From positions 34,598,437 to 34,662,436 of the forward strand of contig JAPWDM010000002.1 in NCBI GenBank assembly GCA_035578155.1: a stretch of DNA of 64,000 nt. Reading direction: 5' to 3'. A model generated the notes under the pieces. It was given only the letters and a program-made list of their open reading frames with translations. It did no database searches and was not told the DNA's origin. The position numbers were made by a program, and so were the translations under genes. This DNA is from Brachynemurus nebulosus. Lineage: Eukaryota; Arthropoda; Insecta; Neuroptera; Myrmeleontidae. This document shows positions 36,115 through 45,831 of this stretch, in pieces; within the stretch, counting starts at the first letter, position 1; each line of letters opens with the position of its first letter.

Positions 36115-36404
36115 TATATTAAATGAAAGCTGTTATACACTTACCAATCAAAAATCTTAAGTAGTTCTGGATGTGTAAGCAAAAGTTGGTTTGCATCAAA
36201 ACATTCACAAGAAGTAACGGTGAAGTTGGAGCAGCACTGAGCAGTGGCAAAAGCTGGAATTAAATCAATCTTAGCATTCCAGTATAGTTAGTGCTGCTAC
36301 CTGTCATTTACCACAAGAACCAAGTTGATAGTTGTATTTGCTAACTAATAGTAAATCAAACTGTCTTTTTCCAAGACTTGGGCCAATCTTATCCCAAGTT
36401 ACGG

Positions 36405-38264
36405 TAAAGTACTTTAGAAAAATTTGGTTTTTGAACATCTGTGTGATATAAAAGGGAGCTCGCAGTTTCGACTAGAGGCCCGAAAAAAGTGCGAGGACGT
36501 TTTTTTTCGCTCTGCTCGGCAGTTGCATTTTTGGAGAAATTATGTTTGAAAACTTTTTGTTATACTTGAGAGCCCGTCATTTCTCTCGCTGGCCCTGCGA
36601 CCATTGCTAGTAGATACTTTGTATACTCAGAATTACTCTTTCCAGATTCCATTATATTCAGTTTCCTAACATATTAGACATAAAATTTGGTCAGACGGCT
36701 TTTTTAAAATAAAATTACGGAAAGCTTCATTTATTTTCAAAGCTTTAAATTTAACTGAGAAAATTTTGATATATGAAAGGTATCAAGAGACAAACAGAAT
36801 AAAACCAATAAATTATAAAATTACCACCGTATGAAATACAAATATTATTCTTCCCTCTATTATGAAATTTATTAACAATCATTAAAACCATTCAATCGTA
36901 TCGTTCTGTTGACCTAGCTTCGTTTATAGCCAAATGGCTATAGGTGATCCTTTGCAATCAAAATCTGGTTTCCTATAATTTTATGGAAAATAAAAGAATC
37001 TGTTAATTTTTCTTATCTTACAGAAAGATGTTAATTGGCATTAATTATGACAAGCTTAAATTATAAATTCTATTTTTTATTCTCATATTCTCATTATTAT
37101 ACCTACCAAAAATGTAATGACTTACAAGATCACCGGTCTACAAGATTCATTAATGTATTTGACTGTAAAAACTTCTGAATTTGGTAAAAAAGTTTTTTTG
37201 ATAAAAATGGCTCAAAATACCCAGCTCTGCGCATTGAGTTTGCTTGGCTCATACAAGAGTTTGGAATCTCCAATGTTTTTATCGAACTTTGTAAAATTTC
37301 GATGTTTCGTTCCAGGTTTTCACAGTTGTCACACAGACACACAAAAAAGTCTGATCATGACATCCAATCTCTAAATTTTAATATTAAAAACTAGTAACCC
37401 ATTTGATCATTTCAAGTAATCAACTGGAATCCGACAAATAGGCGATGATAAGATTTCCCTGGTGAGCGTTTGTGAAACTAATATATGACATATTATTAAT
37501 ATTATTTCATTGCTTTATAATAATTTTGTGATAGCAAAAGGGTCAAAAATACTAAGAGATATCTTCGCGAGTGTGAACAATATTTTAAAAGTGGAATGTT
37601 GATGTGTGTTGGTGTTAAAGAATGAAATTTCAGTAACATAAAATATCCGGGTTTAGCTGCACAAAGTTCTGGAGTATTAAGTTATCCACATGAAGTGGAA
37701 TGTAATGTTGATACCCCAAAATGTTCTGAGCAAACACGCATAAACACTAATGAAGTTTTCATTTTAAGAATAGTTTCCCAATGTTTTTTAAGTTTGACAC
37801 TGGTAGGAAATCAATGAAAACTCAGTCCTTCCCTTTTGTAATTCCTGCACTGTGGAACACAGCAGTAAGTACTCCCTTTTGTTTTGTGTTTATACTAATG
37901 TTCATCTCAGCACTTTAAATCACTTAATTATACGCACAATTTACGTGAAAACTTTATTAAATTGTTACTAGAAAATTCAACTGTATGAAAATTATCTCTC
38001 ATTTATTAGTTCCGCGACTTGTCGCTAGGGAATTTTATCATCGCCAACACAAAATTTACTCAAAAAATTATATTGTCATAGCTAACTTAGAAGATACCTT
38101 TTTGCACGTAAAAATAATAATATAGATGAAATTAACTAATCTAGGTCTGACGTCATTAAGCAAATGCAACAAATTAATCAAAATTAGATGAACAAAAATT
38201 TATGTCTCTTTTCCGTTTTTGTTATTTTTATATCAGTTTAACAAACTGAGTACTTAATAAATTT
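36405..38264. other. Intron 3, AT-rich DNA
   Basis: No supported exon, RNA gene or bounded element. The 85-codon frame at 37117-37374 has no recognisable domain. Confidence 0.4.
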
Positions 38265-38460
38265 GTAACACTGATTGACTGACTGACTGACCGACAGACA
38301 ACGCACAGCCTAAACCGTTGGGTTTAGAAGAATGAAATTTAGTAGGAGTTCCCTATGTAACGTAGATGAGCACTAAGAAAGGAAATTCGTCCTCTAAATG
38401 GGTTTAATAGGGGATGAAAATTTGTATGGAAATTCGTCATTTTTGAAGTTAAAAATATAT
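38265..38460 (-). mobile_element. SINE-like repeat, 5'-truncated minus-strand copy
   Basis: Read on the minus strand it carries the body and tail of the repeat at 12474: CTTAGTGCTCATCTACGTTA, CCAACGGTTTAGGCTGTGCG and a (GTCA)n-type end. The head is missing. It abuts the head of the next element at 38464. Confidence 0.65.
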
Positions 38461-38989
38461 AAAAATACTAGCTTTGACCCGCGGCTTCGCCCGCATTGAA
38501 TTCGATCCCCTCCCCCGTTTTGTATCCGCCTTCTTCTACCGGGAATCTTCAATCGGGATAAGTTCAAAAATCCATTGTTTACTTTTATCACCTTTATGCA
38601 AATCTCTCTTATGTTTTATTTTTATTGGCTTATGTACGACATTCGTATTTTGAAAATCCATCTTATTTTAAAACTGTTAATCACATGTCCTACAATAGAT
38701 AGTATTTTCTATACCCAAATAAAGGATTATTACGAAAAGAAATAATTTTAAATATAAGTTCAAGTACCAAGTATAAAAAAAAAAATCATTTACATTATTC
38801 TCCGAAATTTTAAGATGAGTAGATAATAAAATATTTATTGCTATGCATCTGATTTAAATAACTGACCTAATTTATATTTACACCTCCATAAATTCAATTA
38901 TAATAAAACCTTATATTTAATAAATTGAGTGTAACTAAGTAATTTATTCCACATGAATCTTGTCAGTAATAGAGATACTCACGGGAGTG

Positions 38990-39345
38990 ATTTTCTTAAT
39001 CCGTTCCCGCCCACTCACGATTATACCCATCGCTCCCGTTCACTCCCATTCCCGTCGAAAAATTGTCGCTTCTGCCCGTTTCCTTCAAATTAGTCCCGTT
39101 CCCGATAGAACCCGTTTTATGCCCATCGCTCCCGTTCAATCCCATTTCCATAGAAAATTGTCACTTCTGCCCGTTTCATTCAAATTAGTCCCGTTTCCGG
39201 TGAACCTGTTTTATACCCATCGCTCCCGTTCACTCCCATTTCCATAGAAAAATTGTCACTTCTGCACGTTTCCTTCAAATTAGTCCCGAACCCGTTTTCT
39301 CAAAAATTGTCACTTCTGCACGTTTCCTTCAAACCCGGTCCCGCT
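38990..39345. repeat. C-rich minisatellite, unit ~95 bp
   Basis: CCCATCGCTCCCGTTCA recurs near 39026, 39122 and 39216, with CTTCTGCCCGTTTCCTTCAA and TTAGTCCCG in each unit; the last unit is shortened. The base composition differs sharply from the AT-rich surroundings. Confidence 0.8.
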
Positions 39346-39389
39346 TTATCAAAAAAAATTTTAATTATTGAGAGAAAATAAATTGAGTT

Positions 39390-40090
39390 AATATCTCTGT
39401 ACCAAATTCCATTGAAATCATTTCAGTGATTTTGTCGTGATTGAATAATTGGTTTTGTATCACACAGAAACCTCCTATCGAAACAAAATCATCCTAGTTG
39501 CGTATTCAAGGTAAATAGCGTTTGTATACAAAGTTTCATCACATTTAGTTCAGTCATTTTAGTGTAATGAAATAACTAATCTAGTGTCCCACGGGAACTT
39601 TCAATCGGGGTAACCTTATTCTCTGTGTTAATTCAGCATAAATAGTGTCTGTGTACAAAATTTTATCAAATTCGGTTTTAGCAATACGTGACTGAGTAAT
39701 TGGGATTGTATCCCTCAGGAACATGAAAACGGGATAAAATTATCCTATGTGTTATTAAAATTACTCCTGTATGTATCCATAGTAAATTGTTTTTATATAC
39801 CAATTTCATCGAATTCAGTTCGGTCATTTTGCTGTGGTTAAGTAACTGGTTTTGTATCCCACAGGAGCCTTGAATCGGGATAAGATTATTCTATGTGTTA
39901 ATTCAGGATAAATATTTCCTGTAAATCAAATTCCGTCGGATTCGTTTGTTATTTGAGCGGGATTGATTAATTGGTTTTGTATCCCCCAGGAACATGAAAT
40001 CGGGATAAATTTAGCCCATGTGTTAAGTCAGTGTATAAGAAGTTTGTACGTAAAATTTTATCAAAATTCGTTCAGCCATTTTGGCGTGAT
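39390..40090. repeat. Degenerate tandem array, unit ~130 bp
   Basis: About five units share GGTTTTGTATCCCACAGGA, AATCGGGATAAGATTATCC and a TTCATCGAATTCAGTTCGG-like phrase. A related single unit occurs at about 7730-7890. Confidence 0.65.
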
Positions 40091-40195
40091 TGAGCAACAA
40101 ACATCCAAACTTTCACATTTATAATATTATTAAGATAGTAAATAAGTAATTTCATAGTAGTCGTTGGTAAAAATATTATTGTTGTTGTTGGTATC

Positions 40196-40717
40196 TATAG
40201 AAATATTTATTAATATTGTGAAATACATTTACTTAGTAACAAATGAAAAAATTGCTCATTTAATGGTATAATATACATTTTCTCTCGAGAATTAAATATT
40301 TTCCCAAGATAAAAAATAGCCTATAACCGTCTCCGTTCCGCAAAATACGTCTGTGCAAAATTTCAAGTTAATTAGTTAAGCTGTTTAGGCGTGAAAGCCA
40401 GTCAAACAAACAAACAAACAAACAAACGCACTTTCGCATTTATATATTAGTTAGGATATAGAAATATTTATTAATATTGTGAAATACATTTACTTAGTAA
40501 CAAATGAAAAAATTGCTCATTTAATGGTATAATATACATTTTCTCTCGAGAATTAAATATTTTCCCAAGATAAAAAATAGCCTATAACCGTCTCCGTTCC
40601 GCAAAATACGTCTGTGCAAAATTTCAAGTTAATTAGTTAAGCTGTTTAGGCGTGAAAGCCAGTCAAACAAACAAACAAACAAACAAACGCACTTTCGCAT
40701 TTATATATTAGTTAGGA
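40196..40717 (+). repeat. Exact 261-bp tandem duplication
   Basis: 40196-40456 and 40457-40717 are identical by eye, including the (CAAA)n stretch. Each copy ends CTTTCGCATTTATATATTAG, then TTAGGA, a LINE/SINE-like tail. This is either a very recent duplication or an assembly artefact. The tail resembles that of the element near 6300-6410. Confidence 0.9.
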
Positions 40718-40747
40718 TGTTACTATGGATATTAAAGTAAATAATAT

Positions 40748-40934
40748 CTTATTTAATAAATCTTTAACACTGACTGACAAACAACGCACAGCCTAAACTG
40801 TTGGGTTTAGAAGGTCATATTTGTAGTTAGAAACGTAGGAGTTGGTCTCCAGACTTTTGAAAAACATGAACAGAAAGTGAGCACCGAATAAAACATGTTG
40901 CCGATGGGAAATCCCATTGGGTATCCGGCTAGTA
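40748..40934 (-). mobile_element. SINE-like repeat, internally deleted minus-strand copy
   Basis: On the minus strand it starts ACTAGCCGGATACCCAATGGG, then CCCATCGGC, and ends CCAACAGTTTAGGCTGTGCG and GTCAGTCAGTG. It has the same head and tail as 12474-12815 but lacks most of the body. Confidence 0.65.
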
Positions 40935-41958
40935 GTAATATAAAATTGTATATCCAATTTTGTTTCCTTTGTTTATGACGTCGGACCAACTATTACTTTG
41001 AATAAACAATTTTACTTTATGTTTAATTTCTCTAATAAAATGATTTTAAACTTTAAGGATTCGTAATTGAAAGGGCAAATGTCACATAACCCCTTGATGC
41101 ATTTGCCCCTTCAATTCAAAAACGAAACCGAATTCCAAAATTCTGACTCCCTTAGGCCACCGCTGGAACTATCTCTTATTGGTGGACATCTCACTTATAG
41201 AAATTCGTTAAGTAACCTTATCCCTAATAAAAGATCGAGCGCAATCGATTTTTTCCGTTGTAAATTTTTATGTTTTATACTTAGTTACCTATTTTCTATA
41301 TTGTCTTAATAAGGTCTGTGTTAATAATTTAATAAAATAATCTTTAACAATCCATTTTAAAAGTTTATTGAAATTTGAATCAACTACACATAATGTAACT
41401 TCTGGTTGAATATGATTTAATATATGCATATGTTGGATAGACACAGTTGTTAACATGTTGACGATCATGAACGCTGTACGGAGTTCAAATGAAACCTTAC
41501 TAACTGCGACACAACGTTGTACCACGTTAAAAATTTCGTAATATAAAGTATACACCAATAAAGTACATAAATAAATGAGTTTAAGCTTTATAGGTACCGC
41601 AATGGTGCCGTGTGTTGTGCTATATATCTGCTATTGTGTAGCACAACGCACTACTGTGATATCTATTATGCCTAGACAGACAGCGAGCAACGTTTATTTA
41701 TGTATTGGTGTATTAGTTATCAAAACAGTGTATCAGTTAAGCGTCCCATCATAATCCCTCACGATCGTCAACATGTTAATAAATTAATAATATGTACGTA
41801 TGAATGTGTACAATATATTTTGATTGTTCTAGAATGTTTATGTTTTGTTCATCTCCAGTCTGCATCACATCTACATCCATCTAATTATATATTTTCAACA
41901 ATAGATAAACATTTAATTGATATATGCTCTCATTTTGGTACTTCGATTTATTTTACAG
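40935..41958. other. Intron 3, 3' end
   Basis: No supported feature. The 139-codon frame starting at 41700 overlaps exon 4 in a wrong frame and is not a gene. Confidence 0.5.
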
Positions 41959-42168
41959 ATCTATTTGGATGGTCCATACGGTGCTCCGTCGAGCCATATT
42001 TTTCGTGCTCAGCACGCTGTGCTCATTGCCACGGGTATTGGCGTCACCCCGTTCGCTTCCATATTGCAATCAATTATGCACAGATACTGGAAAGCACGGC
42101 ATTCGTGTCCAAGATGTAAATTTTCATGGGCTAGTGATATACCGCCAACTATTATGAATTTACGAAAG
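41959..42168 (+). CDS. Nox5: NOX5-type NADPH oxidase, exon 4 (NADPH-binding lobe)
   Basis: 70 codons, phase 0 at both ends, between TTTTACAG and GTAAAT. It encodes the start of the NADPH-binding (ferric reductase NAD) domain. IYLDGPYGAPSSHIF is the DGPYG motif, and AVLIATGIGVTPFASILQSI is the glycine-rich nucleotide-binding loop typical of NOX enzymes. ARHSCPRCKFSW then gives a CxxC pair at the position where NOX5 also has one. This exon is diagnostic for NOX5 rather than NOX1-4 or DUOX. It acts on the cytosolic side of the membrane. Confidence 0.93.
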
Positions 42169-42227
42169 GTAAATTACACTCATCCATGTACCACAATCAC
42201 ATAATATATTATTTAATTATTGTACAG

Positions 42228-42431
42228 GTCGATTTCTTTTGGATCAATCGTGATCAGCGATCATTTGAATGGTTTGTCAATTTACTGTCACAGCTGGAAA
42301 TCGAACAGGCTGAGCTCGGTGGTGCAATGGAACGTTTTTTGGAAATGCATATGTACATTACTAGTGCCCTCCAAAAAACTGACATGAAAGCTGTTGGTCT
42401 ACAACTAGCGTTGGATTTGTTACATGAAAAA
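42228..42431 (+). CDS. Nox5: NOX5-type NADPH oxidase, exon 5
   Basis: 68 codons, phase 0, between TTGTACAG and GTACAT. It begins VDFFWINRDQRSFEWFVNLL, the strongly conserved NOX5 segment of the NADPH-binding lobe. HMYITSALQKTDMKAVGLQL and the ending ALDLLHEK follow. The intron before it is only 59 bp and the one after it 62 bp, in marked contrast to the 9- and 17-kb introns upstream. Confidence 0.93.
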
Positions 42432-42493
42432 GTACATCGGAAAAAAATAAAAGCATCATAATTTCCAAAATTTAATATTTTTAATTTTTATAG

Positions 42494-42691
42494 GAGAAGC
42501 GTGATTTAATTACTGGATTGAAGACTCGAACGAATGCTGGCCGTCCGAACTGGGACAAGGTATTCAAACAATTACAAGATCAGAAGAAGGGAAAAGTTAC
42601 CGTGTTTTACTGTGGTCCGCCACAGTTAGCTAGAATTTTACGTGTTAAATGCGATCAGTTTGGTTTTAATTTCCGTAAAGAAGTCTTTTAA
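42494..42691 (+). CDS. Nox5: NOX5-type NADPH oxidase, last exon
   Basis: 65 codons plus TAA. It begins EKRDLITGLKTRTNAGRPNW, where TGLKTRT and GRPNW are conserved in NOX5. VFYCGPPQLARILRVKC follows; its Cys-Gly pair contacts NADPH in this family. The protein ends FRKEVF, with the terminal Phe that stacks on the flavin in ferredoxin-reductase-like enzymes. This is the true C-terminus of the oxidase. Confidence 0.94.
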   Translation, partial: EKRDLITGLKTRTNAGRPNWDKVFKQLQDQKKGKVTVFYCGPPQLARILRVKCDQFGFNFRKEVF

Positions 42692-42886
42692 TTTTTGTTA
42701 TAAATAATTATAAAAATATCAATTGTAAATAATATTAAAAATTATTAGCCATTTTCAAATTTTATATTTTGTTTTTAAAAATGATACAATGTGTTCTATT
42801 ATGAAATATATTAATTGTAAATAATATTAAAAATTTTATTAGTCATTTTCAAATTTTATATTTTGTTTTTAAAAATGGTATAATAT
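42692..42886 (+). repeat. 3' flank of NOX5 with a ~91-bp tandem duplication
   Basis: AATTGTAAATAATATTAAAAA ... TTTTATATTTTGTTTTTAAAAATG occurs twice, from about 42721 and 42812. The second copy is interrupted by the foldback element, and its remainder (GTTCTATTATGAAATAT) resumes at 45008. No canonical AATAAA is seen directly after the stop. Confidence 0.7.
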
Positions 42887-43612
42887 AGGCTATTGACTAT
42901 GTACAAAAAAACAGGGGGAAAAGGAACTAATTTGTAACAGGTGTTTTATTGTTTCATATGTTCAGTTGTACCCCAAAGATGATAAATTCACAAAGTGCTA
43001 TTAAATTTAGGCGTGCGTTTTTACGAACGGCGTAAACTTATCGACGCTTACGTTTTTTAACTATAACTCAAAAACTATGCATTTTTCGTAAATACACACA
43101 ATATGAGTTTTTGTAGAGAATTAAATTTCCTATCGAAATGGCGCTTTCTGAACTGAAAAAGCTTTTTTCTCAACAAAATAAGTCAAAACAATTATTTAAA
43201 AAAAAGCTCAAATTTTTCAATTTTTCTTTTTTTTTAAATTTTTGAGTAGTACTTTTTTCTGAGTGAATTTAGGTATAGGGATTGGTTCACAAAAAAGAAA
43301 GCTGATGTAATTCCCGTCAGAATGGCGACCGATCAAGATATTTTCGATAAAAACCGGCTGAGATACTGTCGTTCAAATTTACCTACTTTTTTACAATTTT
43401 ATTTCTTTTGATTTTTATACCATATTATTTGTAATTTTTACACAAAAAAATTATTTTTATTGAGTACAAAAATTATTTTCGCTTTACCAGAGGTAACGAT
43501 AAAAGTGGTAACGATAAAATTTTGATATTCATATGATATTATGTATAAAAAAAAAACTTTAATATTGTACTAATTTATAGTTCTAATTTTTTTTAAATGT
43601 TACATGTACCTA

Positions 43613-43787
43613 TTATATTTCTCTCATAATGTTTTCAAATTCAATATCAATATCTTCATCAACATCGTTTTGGACATCCTCTTCTGTCATTTCTGGAACA
43701 TCCGCATTTTCACAATTTAGGCCCATACATTCTTTGTAGAACATGGAGCAGCTAATTCCTATAATTTTCTACAGCCGCAATTTACGT
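43613..43787 (-). pseudogene. Inverted partner of the cysteine-rich ORF tail
   Basis: On the minus strand this encodes the same C-terminal tail (CENADVPEMTEEDVQNDVDE, ending IMREI and stop). It also keeps CSMFYKECMGLNCEN, which the plus-strand copy has lost. An in-frame stop or frameshift separates that from the CRKL part. It therefore preserves a more ancestral end of the cysteine cluster than the right arm does. Confidence 0.6.
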
Positions 43788-43798
43788 AATAGAATTAA

Positions 43799-44287
43799 AT
43801 CGCAATTTCTCTTTATGGCATTAAGGCCAACAGTTTAGGTAGTTCTCGGTTACAACTTTTTCAAAAATTATCAAAAAGCACAAAATTTTCTCTAACCAAT
43901 ACAACAACTCTAACAACTTCTGATGCCACTAAATACCACGGTTTAAGGACGTACCACCAAATTCAACAGTGGGAAGGAAATATTTTAAATCCATTTGAGT
44001 GGGGTTGGAAACAATCTAAAAATGGATTAGTGCCAATTAAAACAACAAAACCTCCTGCACTGCAGAATTTACTGGAACAAATAGCTTGCGGGTGTATAAA
44101 AGGTTGTCACGGAAATTGCAGCTGTAGAAAATTAGAAATTAGCTGCAAAGAATTTATTTGCGAAAATGCGGATGTTCCAGAAAATTGTGAAAATGTGGAT
44201 GTTCCAGAAATTACAGAAGGAGATGTCCAAAACGATGTTGATGAAGATATTGATATTGAATTTGAAAACATTATGGGAAAAATATAA
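43799..44287 (+). pseudogene. Cysteine-rich ORF fragment of an uncharacterised arthropod repeat protein
   Basis: An open frame of 162 codons after a TAA at 43796. It contains ISLYGIKANSLGSSRLQLF, then TKYHGLRTYHQIQQWEGN, FEWGWKQSKNGLVPIKTTKP and CGCIKGCHGNCSCRKLEISC, with an acidic tail ending FENIMGKI. The order of an LR-Y-Q-x-W segment, a GW segment, a LVPI-T segment and a CxC...CxCRK cluster is one I associate, from memory, with repetitive proteins in several arthropod genomes; I cannot name a function. No upstream ATG is in frame nearby, so it is a 3' fragment. The inverted left arm keeps another version of the tail on the minus strand. Confidence 0.6.
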
Positions 44288-45516
44288 TAGGTGCATTTAA
44301 TTTTTTTTAAAAAATAGAACTGTAATTTAGTACAATATTAAAGTTTCTTTTTATACCTAAGATCATATGAATATCAAAATTTTTAGCAAATAATTTTATC
44401 GTTACCTCTGATAAAGCAGAAATAATTTTTGTACTCAATAAAAATAATTTTTGCGTGTAAAAATTACAAATAACATGGTATAAAAGTCAAAAGCAATAAA
44501 ATTGTAAAAAGGTAGGTAACTTTGAACGACTGTATCTCAGCCGGCTGTTATCGGAAATAGTTCTATCGGTCACCATTCTGACGGGAATTACATCAGCTTT
44601 CTTTTTTGTGAACCAATCCCTATACCTAAATTCACTCAGAAAAAAGTACTACTCAAAAATTTAAAAAAAAAAGAAAAATTGAAAAATTTGAGCTTTTCTT
44701 TAAATAGTTTTTTTGACTTATTTTGTTGAGAAAAAAGTTTTTTGACTTCATAAAGTGCCATTTCGATAGGAAATTTAATTCTCTACAAAAAATCATATCA
44801 TGTGTATTTACGACAAATGCATAGTTTTTGAGTTATAGTTAAAAAACGTAAGCGTCGATAAGTTTACGCCGTTCGTAAAAACGCACGCCTAAATTTAATA
44901 GCACTTTGTGAATTTATCATCTTTGGGGTACAATTGAACATATGAAACAATAAAACACCTGTTACGAATTAGTTCCTTATTCAACTACATAGTCAATAGC
45001 CTAATATGTTCTATTATGAAATATTAAATATTGATTTTAAATACCTTCAATGATTTAAAAGTTATCTTTCGCGCTAGATTGTAATCTGATCACAGAAATG
45101 CATATCTGGTGAAAAACGTGAATTATTTTCCTAAAAAGTTTATAAAAAAGTTATTGAAAATCTGGCTTGCAATGTATTAGGGAATTCAAAAAATATAATT
45201 TTGTTTTATTCAAAATTGAATTTTTTAAATTTCCTTTGTATGCCACAGGAGTTTTTCAATACTTTCTTACTTTATTTTTGGTTTAAGAAAAAATTCCAAC
45301 AGTTATAATGAATAATGATTTTTCTCGGTTTTTGAACAATCTATAACATTTTTTCGATGAGTGTTGTACACATTCGTGTATTCATTCTTTTATTGCTTGT
45401 TCGGGAACTAAAGGCTTTCGATGGACCGTCGCCTTAGTTAGAATCTCTCTTTTTCTAAATAATTTTGTACTTATTAATACTTACAAAAATATAAGTAAAA
45501 TAAAAAAGACAGATTA

Positions 45517-45828
45517 CACAGCCACACAAAAAAAAAAATTTTCTGACCTGGAGGTCTCACTATATGTATTATATGTTTTTGGGGTCGCTGAATCCGAATT
45601 TGGGTTCAGTTTCATTCCGGTACATCTGGGTTCGGCCATAACCTCAAAAAACACCCTCAAAATTAACAAATATAGCAATTTTGAGGGTGTTTTTTGAGGT
45701 TATGGCCGAACCCAGATGTACTGGAATGAAACTGACCCCAAATTCGGATTCAGCGACCCCAAAAACATATAGTACATATAGTGAGACCTCCAGGTCAGAA
45801 AATTTTTTTTTTTTTTTGTGTGGCTGTG
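45517..45828. mobile_element. Near-perfect 312-bp hairpin element
   Basis: The whole element is a palindrome centred near 45673, with ~150-bp arms that differ at only a few positions. It starts CACAGCCACACAAAAAA and ends TTTTTTGTGTGGCTGTG, with TTA immediately outside both ends (45514-45516 and 45829-45831), a likely 3-bp target duplication. It encodes nothing convincing; the 62-codon frame from 45681 reads through one arm. Confidence 0.85.
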
Positions 45829-45831
45829 TTA

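Larger units (their letters stand above)
33935..36404. mobile_element. TA-flanked TIR element (2.47 kb), host of a nested Tigger-like element
   Basis: The left end TA-CCGTAACTTGGGGTAAGATTGG (33933 on) is matched by CCAATCTTATCCCAAGTTACGG-TA (ending 36406), with one difference over about 26 bp. Sub-terminal phrases repeat the theme (TTGGGGTAACATTATCCC, GGGTGGGCCAATCTTTTTGG). It encodes no transposase of its own. The only ORF is in the Tigger-like element nested inside at 34808-36114. A single hAT-like end (CAGGGCCCGCTCCAAGGGCG) lies near 34267. Confidence 0.7.
38464..40136 (+). mobile_element. Composite repeat with CCCGCGG head and two internal minisatellites
   Basis: The head is ACTAGCTTTGACCCGCGGC, followed by TTCGCCCGC, shared with the element at 5415. 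The tail (GATTGAGCAACAAACATCCA, then TTTCACATTTATAATATTA) is of the type that ends many insect LINE/SINE families. Between them lie a ~95-bp C-rich array (about 38990-39345) and a ~130-bp array (about 39390-40090). No protein is encoded. I infer a non-autonomous RTE-type derivative expanded by tandem duplication. Confidence 0.6.
42887..45002. mobile_element. Foldback element with ~0.9-kb inverted arms and 5-bp target duplication
   Basis: The termini are AGGCTATTGACTATGTA (left) and its exact complement (right). AATAT precedes the element at 42882-42886 and follows it at 45003-45007. The left arm (about 42887-43787) and right arm (about 44110-45002) are inverted copies with small differences, for example TTATCGACGCTTACGTTTTT near 43039 and its partner near 44845. 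A unique centre of ~320 bp plus part of the right arm holds a coding fragment. The superfamily is not recognised. Confidence 0.85.

Noticed and set aside
41700..42119. 139-codon frame near exon 4
   Set aside because: It crosses the acceptor of exon 4 in a wrong frame; the correct frame gives the NOX5 DGPYG and GIGVTPFASIL motifs.
42430..42461. Extension of exon 5 to the stop near 42461
   Set aside because: Reading through gives VHRKKIKAS and a stop, whereas a GTACAT donor and the exon at 42494 restore the conserved NOX5 C-terminus in phase.
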